This document shows positions 17,553 through 25,653 of a DNA stretch of 64,000 nt, piece by piece. Position numbers and translations under genes: made by a program. Origin of the DNA: Streptomyces roseolilacinus (GTDB lineage Bacteria; Actinomycetota; Actinomycetes; Streptomycetales; Streptomycetaceae); NCBI RefSeq assembly GCF_014649335.1, contig NZ_BMSV01000012.1, forward strand, positions 186,001-250,000, given 5' to 3'. The notes under the pieces were generated by a model, which was not told where the DNA came from, ran no database searches, and saw only the letters and a list, made by a program, of their open reading frames with translations. How positions within the stretch are numbered: the first letter of the stretch is position 1; each line of letters begins with the position of its first letter.

Positions 17553-18008
17553 CTAGCCGGCGAAGCGCCGTACGTACCGCTTCTGCCAGGGCGTCTCCAC
17601 CGCGCGGGGGTGGTAGTGCCGGCGCACCCACTCCACCGCGCGGTCCGGCGGGACGCCGTCCAGGACGGCCAGGCAGGCCAGCGCCGTGCCCGTCCGGCCC
17701 CGGCCGCCGCCGCAGGCGACCTCGACGCGCTCCGTCGCGGCGCGCTCCCACACCTCGGCCAGGACGGTACGGGCCTGCGCCGCGTCGGCGGGCAGCCGGA
17801 AGTCCGGCCAGCGCAGCAGGCGCGCCTCCCACGGGACGTCCGGCGGACGCCCGCCCAGCAGGTGGACCGCGTACGTCGGGACCGGGCCGTCGGGCAGCGG
17901 GTGGCGCAGGCCGCGGCCCCGCACCAGGCGGCCGGACGGGAACCGCACCACGCCCGGGCCGTCGGGCGGCCACAGGGCGGTCCTCGCGTCGTCGGGGGCA
18001 GGGGGCAC
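17553..18008 (-). CDS. Protein-tyrosine-phosphatase-like protein
   Basis: A 151-residue protein with ACGGGRGRTGTALACLAVL, a CX5R phosphatase loop (C-GGGRG-R) followed by the helix cap TGT. The usual His before the Cys is Ala. The general-acid region is probably the WPDFRLP segment. VEWVRRHYHPRAVETPWQKRYVRRF closes the domain. It probably removes phosphate from protein tyrosine or a small molecule in the cytoplasm. The GTG at 18008 has no strong ribosome site. Confidence 0.75.
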   Translation of the reverse strand: MPPAPDDARTALWPPDGPGVVRFPSGRLVRGRGLRHPLPDGPVPTYAVHLLGGRPPDVPWEARLLRWPDFRLPADAAQARTVLAEVWERAATERVEVACGGGRGRTGTALACLAVLDGVPPDRAVEWVRRHYHPRAVETPWQKRYVRRFAG

Positions 18009-18090
18009 GGGCCGACCGTACCGGCTTCCCGATCCGCTGTCACCGCCGCGGATCGCGTGGTGCACTGGAGGGAGGCAGGGAGTCGGACCG

Positions 18091-19113
18091 TTGGCTGCGT
18101 CGCGCGTGCGAGGACCGGTCGGCATCGCCATCGCCGTGGTGGCGGCCGTCGCGGTCGCCCTCGCGCTCCTGCTGTCGCGGTGCGGCCCGACCGGCCCCGG
18201 GCCGGGCGGCCCGACGACGAGCCCGCCGCCGTCCGCCTCCCCGCCGGACCGGCCGGCCGGTCCCCGGACCTCGCCGTTCACCGGGCTGCCCGCCCGCCCC
18301 GCGCCCGTCCTCGCCGTGAAGATCGACAACGTGCGGGCGGCCCGGCCGCACACCGGACTCGGCGCGGCCGACGTCGTGTACGTCGAGCAGGTCGAGGCCG
18401 GCCTCACCCGGTTCCTCGCGGTGTACTCCTCCCGGCAGCCGCCCCGCGTCGGCCCGGTCCGCAGCGCGCGCGAGTCCGACGTGGAGCTGCTCCGCCAGTT
18501 CGGGCGCCCGGCCCTGGCGTACTCCGGGGTGCGCAGCGCGCTGAAGGGCTTCCTCCAGGACGCGCCGCTGTACGCGCTGCCGCCCGAGCGGGCCCCCGCC
18601 GCGTACGTGCGCGACCCCGGCCGCCCCGCCCCGCACAACCTCTACCTCCGCCCCGAACGCGCCCTGGCTGCCGCCCCGGACGCGGGCCGGGCCGGTGACA
18701 TCGGCTTCCGCTTCGGCCCCGCGCCGCCGGGCGGACGGCAGGTGGACGAGCACACCGTCCGGTTCCCCGCCGCGCGCCACGCCTTCGCCTGGTCCGCCGC
18801 CGAGCGGCGCTGGCTGGTCTCCCTGGACGGCACGGCCGCCCGCACGACGGACGGCGGGCGCGTCGGGGCGGGGACGGTCGTCGTCCAGTACGTCACGGTC
18901 CGCCCGTCCGCGTTCGCGGACCGCGGCGGGAGCGTCACCCCGTACACCGAGACCGTCGGTTCCGGCACCGCGCTCGTGCTGCGCGACGGCAAGGCCCACG
19001 ACGCCCGCTGGAGCCGCCCGTCGGCCACCGGCGGCACGTCCTTCACCACCCCGTCCGGCACGCCGCTCGCCTTCGCGCCCGGACCGGTCTGGGTCGTCCT
19101 CGCACCCCGCTGA
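18091..19113 (+). CDS. DUF3048 domain protein, probable lipoprotein
   Basis: The 340-residue product begins with a basic tail and a hydrophobic segment ending LLLSRC, where Cys31 is a plausible though non-ideal lipobox cysteine. A Pro/Ser-rich linker follows, then DUF3048: PFTGLPARPAPVLAVKIDN, RPHTGLGAADVVYVEQVEAGLTRFLAVYSS, PPRVGPVRSAR. Bacillus YerB belongs to this family; the molecular role is unknown, with envelope localisation the main clue. TTG 18091 is preceded by GGGAG; GTG 18106 is an alternative. The call of the domain is firm, the start less so. Confidence 0.85.
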   Translation: MAASRVRGPVGIAIAVVAAVAVALALLLSRCGPTGPGPGGPTTSPPPSASPPDRPAGPRTSPFTGLPARPAPVLAVKIDNVRAARPHTGLGAADVVYVEQVEAGLTRFLAVYSSRQPPRVGPVRSARESDVELLRQFGRPALAYSGVRSALKGFLQDAPLYALPPERAPAAYVRDPGRPAPHNLYLRPERALAAAPDAGRAGDIGFRFGPAPPGGRQVDEHTVRFPAARHAFAWSAAERRWLVSLDGTAARTTDGGRVGAGTVVVQYVTVRPSAFADRGGSVTPYTETVGSGTALVLRDGKAHDARWSRPSATGGTSFTTPSGTPLAFAPGPVWVVLAPR

Positions 19114-19307
19114 ACCGCGTCGCGGAGCCGGTCGCCCCACCACCGGATCCGGCCGGCCCGCCCCCCGGCCCACGCGCGGTGCCGGTGTCCGCCCCCGGGG
19201 GGAGGCCCCGCGGGCCCCGGACCGTTACGGCCACCCGTCCGGAACGCGGGTTTCCGTGGCAGGGTGTTGCGGGCAAGCCACTGGGGGCCAACGGAGGAGG
19301 GGGAACC

Positions 19308-20348
19308 GTGATCGTCTGGATCAACGGTGCGTTCGGCGCCGGCAAGACGAGTGCCGCGCGCGAACTGGTCGGTCTGATCCCGAACAGCACGCTGTACGAC
19401 CCGGAGGCGATCGGCGGCGCGCTGCCGCTCCTGCTGCCGCCGGACCGGCTCTCCGGCGTCACCGACTTCCAGGACCTGCGGATCTGGCGGCGCCTGGTCG
19501 TCGACACGGCGGCGGCGCTCCTCGCCGAGGTGGGCGGGGTGCTGGTGGTGCCGATGACCGTCCTGCGGCAGGAGTACCGCGACGAGATCTTCGGAGGGCT
19601 GGCGTCCCGCCGGATCGCCGTGCGGCATGTCGTCCTGACCCCTGATGAAACGATCCTGCGCGCACGGATCGAGGCGCGCGCCGCGGCCTCCGGCGACCCG
19701 GCCGCCGACGAGCGGACCGGGAAGTGGGCCCTCGACCGCATCGCGCCCTACCGGGCCGCGCTCGACGGGTGGCTCGCCGCCGACGCGTACGCCGTCGACA
19801 ACGGCTCCCTCACCCCGGAGGCGACGGCGAAGGTGATCGCGGACGCGGTGCGGACCGGCGCGGCGGGCGCCTGCGGGATCGTGCAGACCCCGGAGCCGAC
19901 CGGCGAGACGCTCGCGGCGGGGGTGCTGCTCTTCGACGACCGGGACCGGGTGCTGCTCGTCGACCCGACGTACAAACCGGGGTGGGAGTTCCCCGGCGGG
20001 GTCGTCGAGCGGGGCGAGGCGCCGGCGCGGGCGGCGATGCGGGAGGTCGCCGAGGAGACCGGGCTGGAACTGGCGTCCGTGCCGCGGCTGCTGGTCGTCG
20101 ACTGGGAGCCGCCGAAGCCGCCCGGGTACGGCGGGCTGCGCCTCCTCTTCGACGGCGGCCGACTCACGGGCGCGCAGGCGGACCGGGTGCTGCTGCCGGG
20201 CTCCGAACTGCGCGGCTGGCGCTTCGCGACGGAGGCGGAGGCGGCGGACATGCTGCCTCCGGTCCGCTACGAACGCCTCCGCTGGGCCCTGCGCGCCCGC
20301 GAACGCGGCACGGTCCTGAACCTGGAGGCCGGCGTCCCGGTGGGCTGA
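19308..20348 (+). CDS. Fusion of a P-loop kinase-like AAA domain and a Nudix hydrolase
   Basis: A 346-residue two-domain protein. Residues 1 to about 180 form a P-loop NTPase of the AAA_33/zeta-like type (GAFGAGKTSAARE, with a helical lid and DPEAIGGAL). Residues about 200-346 are a Nudix domain: FPGGVVERGEAPARAAMREVAEETG carries the G-x5-E-x7-REVAEE-x-G signature. The joined activities suggest phosphorylation and hydrolysis of a nucleotide-like or sugar-phosphate substrate, or a zeta-toxin-like enzyme with a house-cleaning partner; neither is shown. GTG 19308 follows GGAGGAGGGGGAACC. Confidence 0.85.
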   Translation: MIVWINGAFGAGKTSAARELVGLIPNSTLYDPEAIGGALPLLLPPDRLSGVTDFQDLRIWRRLVVDTAAALLAEVGGVLVVPMTVLRQEYRDEIFGGLASRRIAVRHVVLTPDETILRARIEARAAASGDPAADERTGKWALDRIAPYRAALDGWLAADAYAVDNGSLTPEATAKVIADAVRTGAAGACGIVQTPEPTGETLAAGVLLFDDRDRVLLVDPTYKPGWEFPGGVVERGEAPARAAMREVAEETGLELASVPRLLVVDWEPPKPPGYGGLRLLFDGGRLTGAQADRVLLPGSELRGWRFATEAEAADMLPPVRYERLRWALRARERGTVLNLEAGVPVG

Positions 20349-20401
20349 CGCCCGGGCGGCGGCGGGGCGCGGCGCCCGGCCGTCCGGGGCGTCCCCGGCG
20401 G

Positions 20402-21145
20402 CTACGGCCGCGCCGCCTCCGCCGCCGCCCGCAGGACGGACGACGCGTCCTCGGTCACCGGGTCGCCGTGCCCGAAGCACACCGCCCGCAGCGGCCGGAG
20501 GGACGACAGGCGGCGCATCGACGCCACCGCGGCCGCGCGGTCCACGTGGAAGACCCCCAGGCGCACCCCGCCCACCGACGCCACGGTGTCGCCCGTCACC
20601 AGCACCCCCGGGAGCGGCAGGTGCAGCGCGATCGACCCCGGCGTGTGGCCCGGCGTGTGCACCACGCGGGCGCCGCCGCCGAAGTCCAGCACGTCGCCGT
20701 CCTCCAGCTCCCGGTCCACGCGCGTGGGCGGCGCCTCGGGCGTGGTGAGCCCGTGCTCGTACAGCGGGACCTCCCAGTCCGGCAGGTCGGGTTTGGGCAC
20801 CGGCGCCTCGCCGCGGACGACCGGAGCGTCCAGCCGGTGCGCGAGGACCTCCGCTCCGTACCGCCGGGCCAGCGCGTCCGCCGCGCCCACGTGGTCGCGG
20901 TGGCCGTGGGTGAGGACGATCCGCCGCAGCCGCGCCCGCGGTCCGCCGACCTCGCGCAGCGCCCGTCCGACGGCGTCCTCGGCGCCCGCCCAGCCGGCGT
21001 CGACCAGGGTCAGCGCGCCGTCGCCGTCGTGCCAGACGTAGGCCTGGCCGATCGGGAAGCGCAGCATGTGCAGCCCGGGCACGACCGGGACCAGGTCGAG
21101 GGCGGGTTCGTCGGGGGTGTGCGCGGGGCGCGGTCGCGGAGTCAT
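20402..21145 (-). CDS. MBL-fold metallo-hydrolase
   Basis: A 247-residue metallo-beta-lactamase fold protein with THGHRDH (His80, His82, Asp84, His85) as the dinuclear metal site, then HTPGHTPGS and TGDTV and a final GHGDPV. It resembles glyoxalase-II-like hydrolases. The natural ester or thioester substrate is not evident. It lies 68 bp downstream of the dipeptidase gene on the same strand and may be cotranscribed with it. Confidence 0.88.
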   Translation of the reverse strand: MTPRPRPAHTPDEPALDLVPVVPGLHMLRFPIGQAYVWHDGDGALTLVDAGWAGAEDAVGRALREVGGPRARLRRIVLTHGHRDHVGAADALARRYGAEVLAHRLDAPVVRGEAPVPKPDLPDWEVPLYEHGLTTPEAPPTRVDRELEDGDVLDFGGGARVVHTPGHTPGSIALHLPLPGVLVTGDTVASVGGVRLGVFHVDRAAAVASMRRLSSLRPLRAVCFGHGDPVTEDASSVLRAAAEAARP

Positions 21146-21213
21146 GCCCCGACGCTACGGGGGCGGCCCGGCCGGACCGCCCCCCTTGCGCTCTGCGCGA
21201 TTCCGCCGAGAGC

Positions 21214-22590
21214 TCAACCCTGCTTCGACAGCGCGTAGTTCCGCAGGAACAGCGCCTCCGCGACCGACATCCGCTCCAGTTCCCCGGGTGACACGCTCTC
21301 GTTCACCGCGTGGATCTGGGCCTCCGGCTCGCTCAGCCCGATGAGCAGGATCTCCGCCCGCGGGTACAGCGCGCCCAGCGTGCTGCACAGCGGTATCGAC
21401 CCGCCCATGCCGGCGGCCTGCATCTCCTCGCCCGGGTACGCCACGGCCAGCGCCTGGGCCATCGACGTGTACGCGGGGCTGGCCACGTCCGCCTGGAACG
21501 GCTGGCCCTGCCCGATCTGCTCCACCGTCACCCGCGCACCCCACGGGGTGTGCGCCTGGAGGTGCGCGGTGAGCAGCTTCGTCGCCTCGGTGGCGTCCTG
21601 GCCGGGCGGCACGCGCAGGCTGATCTGGGCGCGGGCGGTGGCCTGCACGGACGGCGTGGCCCCGACGACCGGCGGGCAGTCGATGCCGATCACCGTGACG
21701 GCCGGCCGCGCCCACAGCCGGTCGGCGATGGTGCCGGAACCGATCAGGTCCACACCGTCCAGCACCCTGGCGTCCCGCCGGAAGTCCTCCTCCGTGTACT
21801 GCAGTCCCTGCCACTCGGCGTCCGACGCCAGCCCGTCGACCGTCGTCGAACCGTCCTCGGCGCGCAGCGAGTCCAGTACGCGGACGAGGGCGGCCAGCGC
21901 GTCCGGCGCGGCGCCGCCGAACTGCCCCGAGTGCAGGTTCCCGGCGAGCGTGTCGACCTGGACGCGCAGCATCGTCATCCCGCGCAGCGACGCGGTGACC
22001 GTCGGCAGGCCGACGCGGAAGTTCCCGGTGTCGCCGATGACGATCGCGTCGGCGGCCAGCAGGTCCGGGTGCGCCTCGGCGTACCGCTCCAGGCCGCCGG
22101 TGCCCTGCTCCTCGGAGCCCTCGACGATCACCTTGACGCCGACCGGGACGCCGCCGTTCGCCTTCAGGGCGCGCAGCGCCAGCAGGTGCATGATGAAGCC
22201 GCCCTTGCAGTCGGCGGTGCCGCGCCCGTACCAGCGGCCGTCCCGCTCGGACAGCTCGAACGGCGGGGTGTCCCAGCCGGCCGGGTCGAGCGGCGGCTGC
22301 ACGTCGTAGTGGGCGTACAGCAGCACGGTCGGGGCGCCGGCCGGGCCGGGCAGGTAGCCGTACACGGACTGGCTGCCGTCCGGGGTGTCGAACACCGACA
22401 CGTCGGTGAAGTCCTCGGCGCGCAGCGCGTCCGCGACCCACGCGGCGGCCGCCTCGCACTCGCTGCGCGGGAACTGGGCCGGATCCGCCACAGACCGGAA
22501 CGCCACGAGCTCCGTGAGCTCCGCCTTGGCGCGGGACATCAGCGAGGCGACGGTGGCGGCGATCGGCTCGGCGATCGGCTGGGCGGTCAT
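21214..22590 (-). CDS. M20-family metallo-dipeptidase
   Basis: A 458-residue dinuclear zinc peptidase. YAHYDVQP (first zinc His/Asp pair), GRGTADCKGG (bridging Asp), VEGSEEQG (catalytic Glu-Glu), IGDTGN and the terminal AVNESV (zinc His is in IHAVNE) follow the M20/CNDP order. The lid/dimerisation domain is in the middle (NLHSGQFGG). It should cleave dipeptides or acyl-amino acids in the cytoplasm. The ATG at 22590 follows AGGAGCGTGACC; an upstream in-frame GTG is weaker. Confidence 0.92.
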   Translation of the reverse strand: MTAQPIAEPIAATVASLMSRAKAELTELVAFRSVADPAQFPRSECEAAAAWVADALRAEDFTDVSVFDTPDGSQSVYGYLPGPAGAPTVLLYAHYDVQPPLDPAGWDTPPFELSERDGRWYGRGTADCKGGFIMHLLALRALKANGGVPVGVKVIVEGSEEQGTGGLERYAEAHPDLLAADAIVIGDTGNFRVGLPTVTASLRGMTMLRVQVDTLAGNLHSGQFGGAAPDALAALVRVLDSLRAEDGSTTVDGLASDAEWQGLQYTEEDFRRDARVLDGVDLIGSGTIADRLWARPAVTVIGIDCPPVVGATPSVQATARAQISLRVPPGQDATEATKLLTAHLQAHTPWGARVTVEQIGQGQPFQADVASPAYTSMAQALAVAYPGEEMQAAGMGGSIPLCSTLGALYPRAEILLIGLSEPEAQIHAVNESVSPGELERMSVAEALFLRNYALSKQG

Positions 22591-22750
22591 GGTCACGCTC
22601 CTGGTGGGTGCGGAATCGACATGTCGGGCGCCGCCACGGGGTGCGCGGCGAACGCAGGTCCGATCCTCGCACAGGAGGCTCGGGGCGGAGCCCCGTAGGA
22701 TGCGGACGAGAGCGTGGATCACGGGTCGGGACCGGGAGCGGAAGCACATC

Positions 22751-23989
22751 GTGAGCAGCGAGAACGTGTGGGATGTCGTCGTGGTCGGCGCGGGGCCGGC
22801 CGGAGCGTCCGCGGCCTACGCCGCGGCAGTCGCGGGCCGCCGCGTGCTGCTCCTGGAGAAAGCGGAACTGCCCCGGTACAAGACGTGCGGCGGCGGCATC
22901 ATCGGCCCGTCGCGGGACGCGCTGCCCCCCGGCTTCGAACTGCCGCTGCGGGACCGGGTGCACGCCGTGACGTTCTCCCTGAACGGCCGCTTCGCCCGTA
23001 CCCGCCGCTCGAAGCGGATGCTGTTCGGGCTGATCAACCGGCCCGAGTTCGACGCCGGACTGGTGGAGCACGCCCGCCGGGCCGGCGCCCTGGTGCGCAC
23101 GGGCGCGGCCGTCACGCGGGTCGAGCAGCACGGCGCCGCGGTACCGGACCGGCGTACCGTCGCGGTCGTCCTCGCCGACGGCGAGACGGTGCTGGCGCGG
23201 GCGGTGGTCGGCGCGGACGGCAGCGCCAGCCGGATAGGGGCGCACGTCGGGGTCAAGACCGACCAGGTCGACCTCGGCCTGGAGGCGGAGATCCCGGTGC
23301 CGCAGGCCGTGGCGGAGGACTGGGCGGGGCGGGTCCTCATCGACTGGGGGCCGATGCCGGGCAGTTACGGCTGGGTGTTCCCCAAGGGCGACACGCTGAC
23401 GGTCGGCGTCATCTCCGCGCGCGGGGAGGGCGCCGCGACCAAGCGGTACCTGGACGACTTCGTGGCCCGGCTGGGCCTCGCCGGCTTCGAGCCGGCCGTC
23501 TCCTCCGGGCACCTGACGCGCTGCCGCAGCGAGGACTCGCCGCTCTCCCGCGGCCGGGTCATCGTCTGCGGGGACGCGGCCGGGCTGCTGGAGCCCTGGA
23601 CGCGTGAGGGCATCTCCTTCGCGCTGCGGTCCGGCCGGCTCGCGGGGGAGTGGGCGGTGCGGATCGCCGAGGCGCACGACGCGGTCGAGGCGCGCCGCCA
23701 GGCGCTGAACTACGCCTTCGCGATCAAGGCCGGGCTGGGGGTCGAGATGGCGGTCGGGCGGCGGATGCTCGCCGCGTTCGCGCGGCGCCCGGGGCTGCTG
23801 CACGCCGCGATCACCGGACTGCGCCCGGCGTGGCGGGCGTTCACCGACATCACGCGGGGCGCGACGACACTGGCCGGCATCGTCCGGACGAACACCGTCG
23901 CGCGCCGCGCCCTGGAGGCGCTGGACCGCCGCGGGCGGACGGAGCCGCAGGAGCGGGAGCCGGAGCCGGCCGTGCGGGAGCAGCCGTAG
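22751..23989 (+). CDS. Geranylgeranyl-reductase-family FAD oxidoreductase
   Basis: A 412-residue group-I flavoprotein. It begins with the Rossmann motif VVVVGAGPAGASAA, then YKTCGGGIIGP (typical of the geranylgeranyl reductase family), GADGSASRI and the second FAD motif VIVCGDAAGLLEPWTREGISFALRSG. Members reduce isoprenoid double bonds, for example in menaquinone side chains. No prenyl gene is adjacent, so the substrate is open. GTG 22751 is chosen from the start of the fold. The last codons (EPEPAVREQP) run into a degenerate repeat that continues past the stop. Confidence 0.88.
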   Translation: MSSENVWDVVVVGAGPAGASAAYAAAVAGRRVLLLEKAELPRYKTCGGGIIGPSRDALPPGFELPLRDRVHAVTFSLNGRFARTRRSKRMLFGLINRPEFDAGLVEHARRAGALVRTGAAVTRVEQHGAAVPDRRTVAVVLADGETVLARAVVGADGSASRIGAHVGVKTDQVDLGLEAEIPVPQAVAEDWAGRVLIDWGPMPGSYGWVFPKGDTLTVGVISARGEGAATKRYLDDFVARLGLAGFEPAVSSGHLTRCRSEDSPLSRGRVIVCGDAAGLLEPWTREGISFALRSGRLAGEWAVRIAEAHDAVEARRQALNYAFAIKAGLGVEMAVGRRMLAAFARRPGLLHAAITGLRPAWRAFTDITRGATTLAGIVRTNTVARRALEALDRRGRTEPQEREPEPAVREQP

Positions 23990-24110
23990 CGGTGGCGGGG
24001 GCCGGTCGCGCGGGAGCAGCCGCGGCGGGGGTCGACCGCGCGGAACAGCCGTGGCCGGAGCCGGCCGTGCGGGAACGGCCGCGGCGGGAGCCGGAGGACC
24101 GGACCACCGG
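23960..24110. repeat. Imperfect tandem repeat spanning the 3' end of the flavoprotein gene
   Basis: About four units of 30-36 bp, each built on GCCGGYCGNGCGGGARCAGCC, run from the final codons into the spacer. Copies differ by several substitutions. Confidence 0.5.
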
Positions 24111-24291
24111 GGCGGGCGGCGCCGGCCGGGGCGGGCGGTGCCGGTGCCGGGCCCGGTACGTCCAGGCCGGGAAGCCACCGGTCCGTACGGCGCGGGAAGT
24201 GGCCGCGACCACCACGTCCGGCTGACGCCGGAGCGCGCCCCGACGGCGGCTTCCGGATACGGGCCGTACCGCCGCTCGCCGGCAGGGGCCC
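24111..24291. other. Non-coding spacer before the response-regulator remnant
   Basis: Very GC-rich. The open frames crossing it have no recognisable protein. No partner histidine kinase gene survives here. Confidence 0.35.
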
Positions 24292-24405
24292 GTGATCCGC
24301 GTCCTGCTCGCCGACGACCGGGCCCTCGTACGGGCCGGGTTCCGCGCCCGGCCCGTCGTCCTCGCCTACGAGCCGGGCCCGGTCCGCCCGGGCCGGCTCG
24401 GCTGA
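24292..24405 (+). pseudogene. Internally deleted NarL/LuxR-type response regulator
   Basis: The 37-codon ORF joins a response-regulator start (VIRVLLADDRALVRAGFRA, with the acidic pair of the receiver domain) directly to VVLAYEPGPVRPG, which resembles the last helix of LuxR-type HTH domains (usually VVLAYE-x-G-x-V-x-PG). About 180 residues of receiver, phospho-Asp and HTH are missing, yet the frame is kept. It cannot be phosphorylated or bind DNA. A short real protein is possible but unlikely. Confidence 0.7.
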
Positions 24406-24436
24406 CCCACCGCGGCCCCGTGCCCGGCGCGCCGCG

Positions 24437-25189
24437 TCACCACGTCACCGCCGAGGTCTCCCGCCACAGCAGGGCCAGGCGGTCGTCGCCCGCGACCGTG
24501 ACGGCGGGCGAGCCGGCGGGCAGGCGGTTCCACAGGGAGAGGTACAGGGCCTCGGCGGGGCCCGTCAGCTCGCAGTCGGCCGGGCCGTCGGCCGTGCGGG
24601 TGGTACGGGGCGCGTCGGCGGACAGCAGGACCGTCCACACGTCGCCGGTGTCCGTCGCGCGGACCCGGAGCGTGCCGGGCCGGTCCGCGCGGACACGGCT
24701 GGTGGCCCGGCCGTGGAAGCCGCGCAGCAGCTCGTCGACCCCGTCGGCGGCCAGCTCCGGCCCGACCGGTGACCGGCCGGCCACCAGGCCGAGCGCCGAC
24801 TCGGCGTCCACGCGGTGCACGGTCGTCTCGTGCGCCTGGCGGCGGGCCCAGAACGCCAGGGGGGACGGGGCGGGCAGGAACGTCCAGCACTCCAGGGCGT
24901 CCGGCGCCTCGGTCAGCGCCGTGACGAGCCGGTCGTGGCCCTCGCGGTACCAGTCCAGCAGCGGGGCGCCGTCGAGGTCGGGTTCGCCGCCCCCGGGGCG
25001 GTACGACGTGTGCCCCTCGGCGACGAACGCGGTCGCCCAGCGGTGCACCATGCCGATGTGCCGCAGCAGGTGCCGCACCTCCCAGCCGGGGCAGGTGCGG
25101 ACCTCCGCGTGGGAACCGGCCAGTTCGGCGGCGTCGGCCAGCAACTGGCCTTCGCGGACGAGGTGCTTGATGTGCTCGGCAGTGTCCAT
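24437..25189 (-). CDS. Maleylpyruvate isomerase-family mycothiol-dependent enzyme
   Basis: A 250-residue protein of the MDMPI/DinB-like family. The N-terminal four-helix domain carries the metal site: an early His in RHIGMVHRW and a later ETTVHRVDAE. The C-terminal domain is SCP2-like (GDRLALLW). Such proteins use mycothiol, the actinobacterial thiol, in isomerisation or transfer reactions. The ATG at 25189 starts MDTAEHIKHLVREGQ. The substrate is not assigned. Confidence 0.85.
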   Translation of the reverse strand: MDTAEHIKHLVREGQLLADAAELAGSHAEVRTCPGWEVRHLLRHIGMVHRWATAFVAEGHTSYRPGGGEPDLDGAPLLDWYREGHDRLVTALTEAPDALECWTFLPAPSPLAFWARRQAHETTVHRVDAESALGLVAGRSPVGPELAADGVDELLRGFHGRATSRVRADRPGTLRVRATDTGDVWTVLLSADAPRTTRTADGPADCELTGPAEALYLSLWNRLPAGSPAVTVAGDDRLALLWRETSAVTW

Positions 25190-25218
25190 GTCGGAATTCT
25201 GCCATCGCGCTCCGGCAC

Positions 25219-25584
25219 TCAACCGCCGTGCGTGCGCGGCTCGTGGCGCCGCGCGCGGGTCGCCATCCGGGCGAGCGCGCCGACCCCGAGGGACTGGACG
25301 AGCACCGACACGGCGAACGCCGCCCAGAAGAACCCCGCCGACCCGAGCAGGGCGTCACCGCCGAGCGTCCCGCCGGCCAACACGACCGGCATGGTCGGCG
25401 AGGCCACCGCGATGAGCCCGACGGCGGCGAAGGACGCGTCCTCGTGGTCGGTGAACCACAGGTCGTGGACGACCAGCGCGGTCACCACGGCGACGATCGC
25501 CAGGTACGCGCCGGAGGCGACGTTGCCGAAGGCCAGCCGGACGAGGCCGCGCGGAGAGGTACCGGACGGGCCGATGGGCTTCAT
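25219..25584 (-). CDS. Small membrane protein (SCO4225-like)
   Basis: A 121-residue protein with about three hydrophobic spans (around 18-38, 47-75 and 80-102) and a basic C-terminal tail. ATG 25584 follows AAGGAGCACCCC. Its sequence (VVHDLWFTDHEDASFAAV) resembles a streptomycete family I remember as SCO4225-type membrane proteins, whose function is unknown. It lies between, and on the same strand as, the mycothiol-dependent enzyme and the MFS gene. Confidence 0.7.
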   Translation of the reverse strand: MKPIGPSGTSPRGLVRLAFGNVASGAYLAIVAVVTALVVHDLWFTDHEDASFAAVGLIAVASPTMPVVLAGGTLGGDALLGSAGFFWAAFAVSVLVQSLGVGALARMATRARRHEPRTHGG

Positions 25585-25653
25585 GGGGTGCTCCCTTGGT
25601 CGGAGGGGAGCCCCCATCGTGTGCCGCGGGCGCCGGCGGGCGCCTGAGTACGG

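Noticed and set aside
17230..17556. 108-residue ORF between the LacI and phosphatase genes
   Set aside because: Compositional Ala/Arg/Pro frame, no ribosome site or motif.
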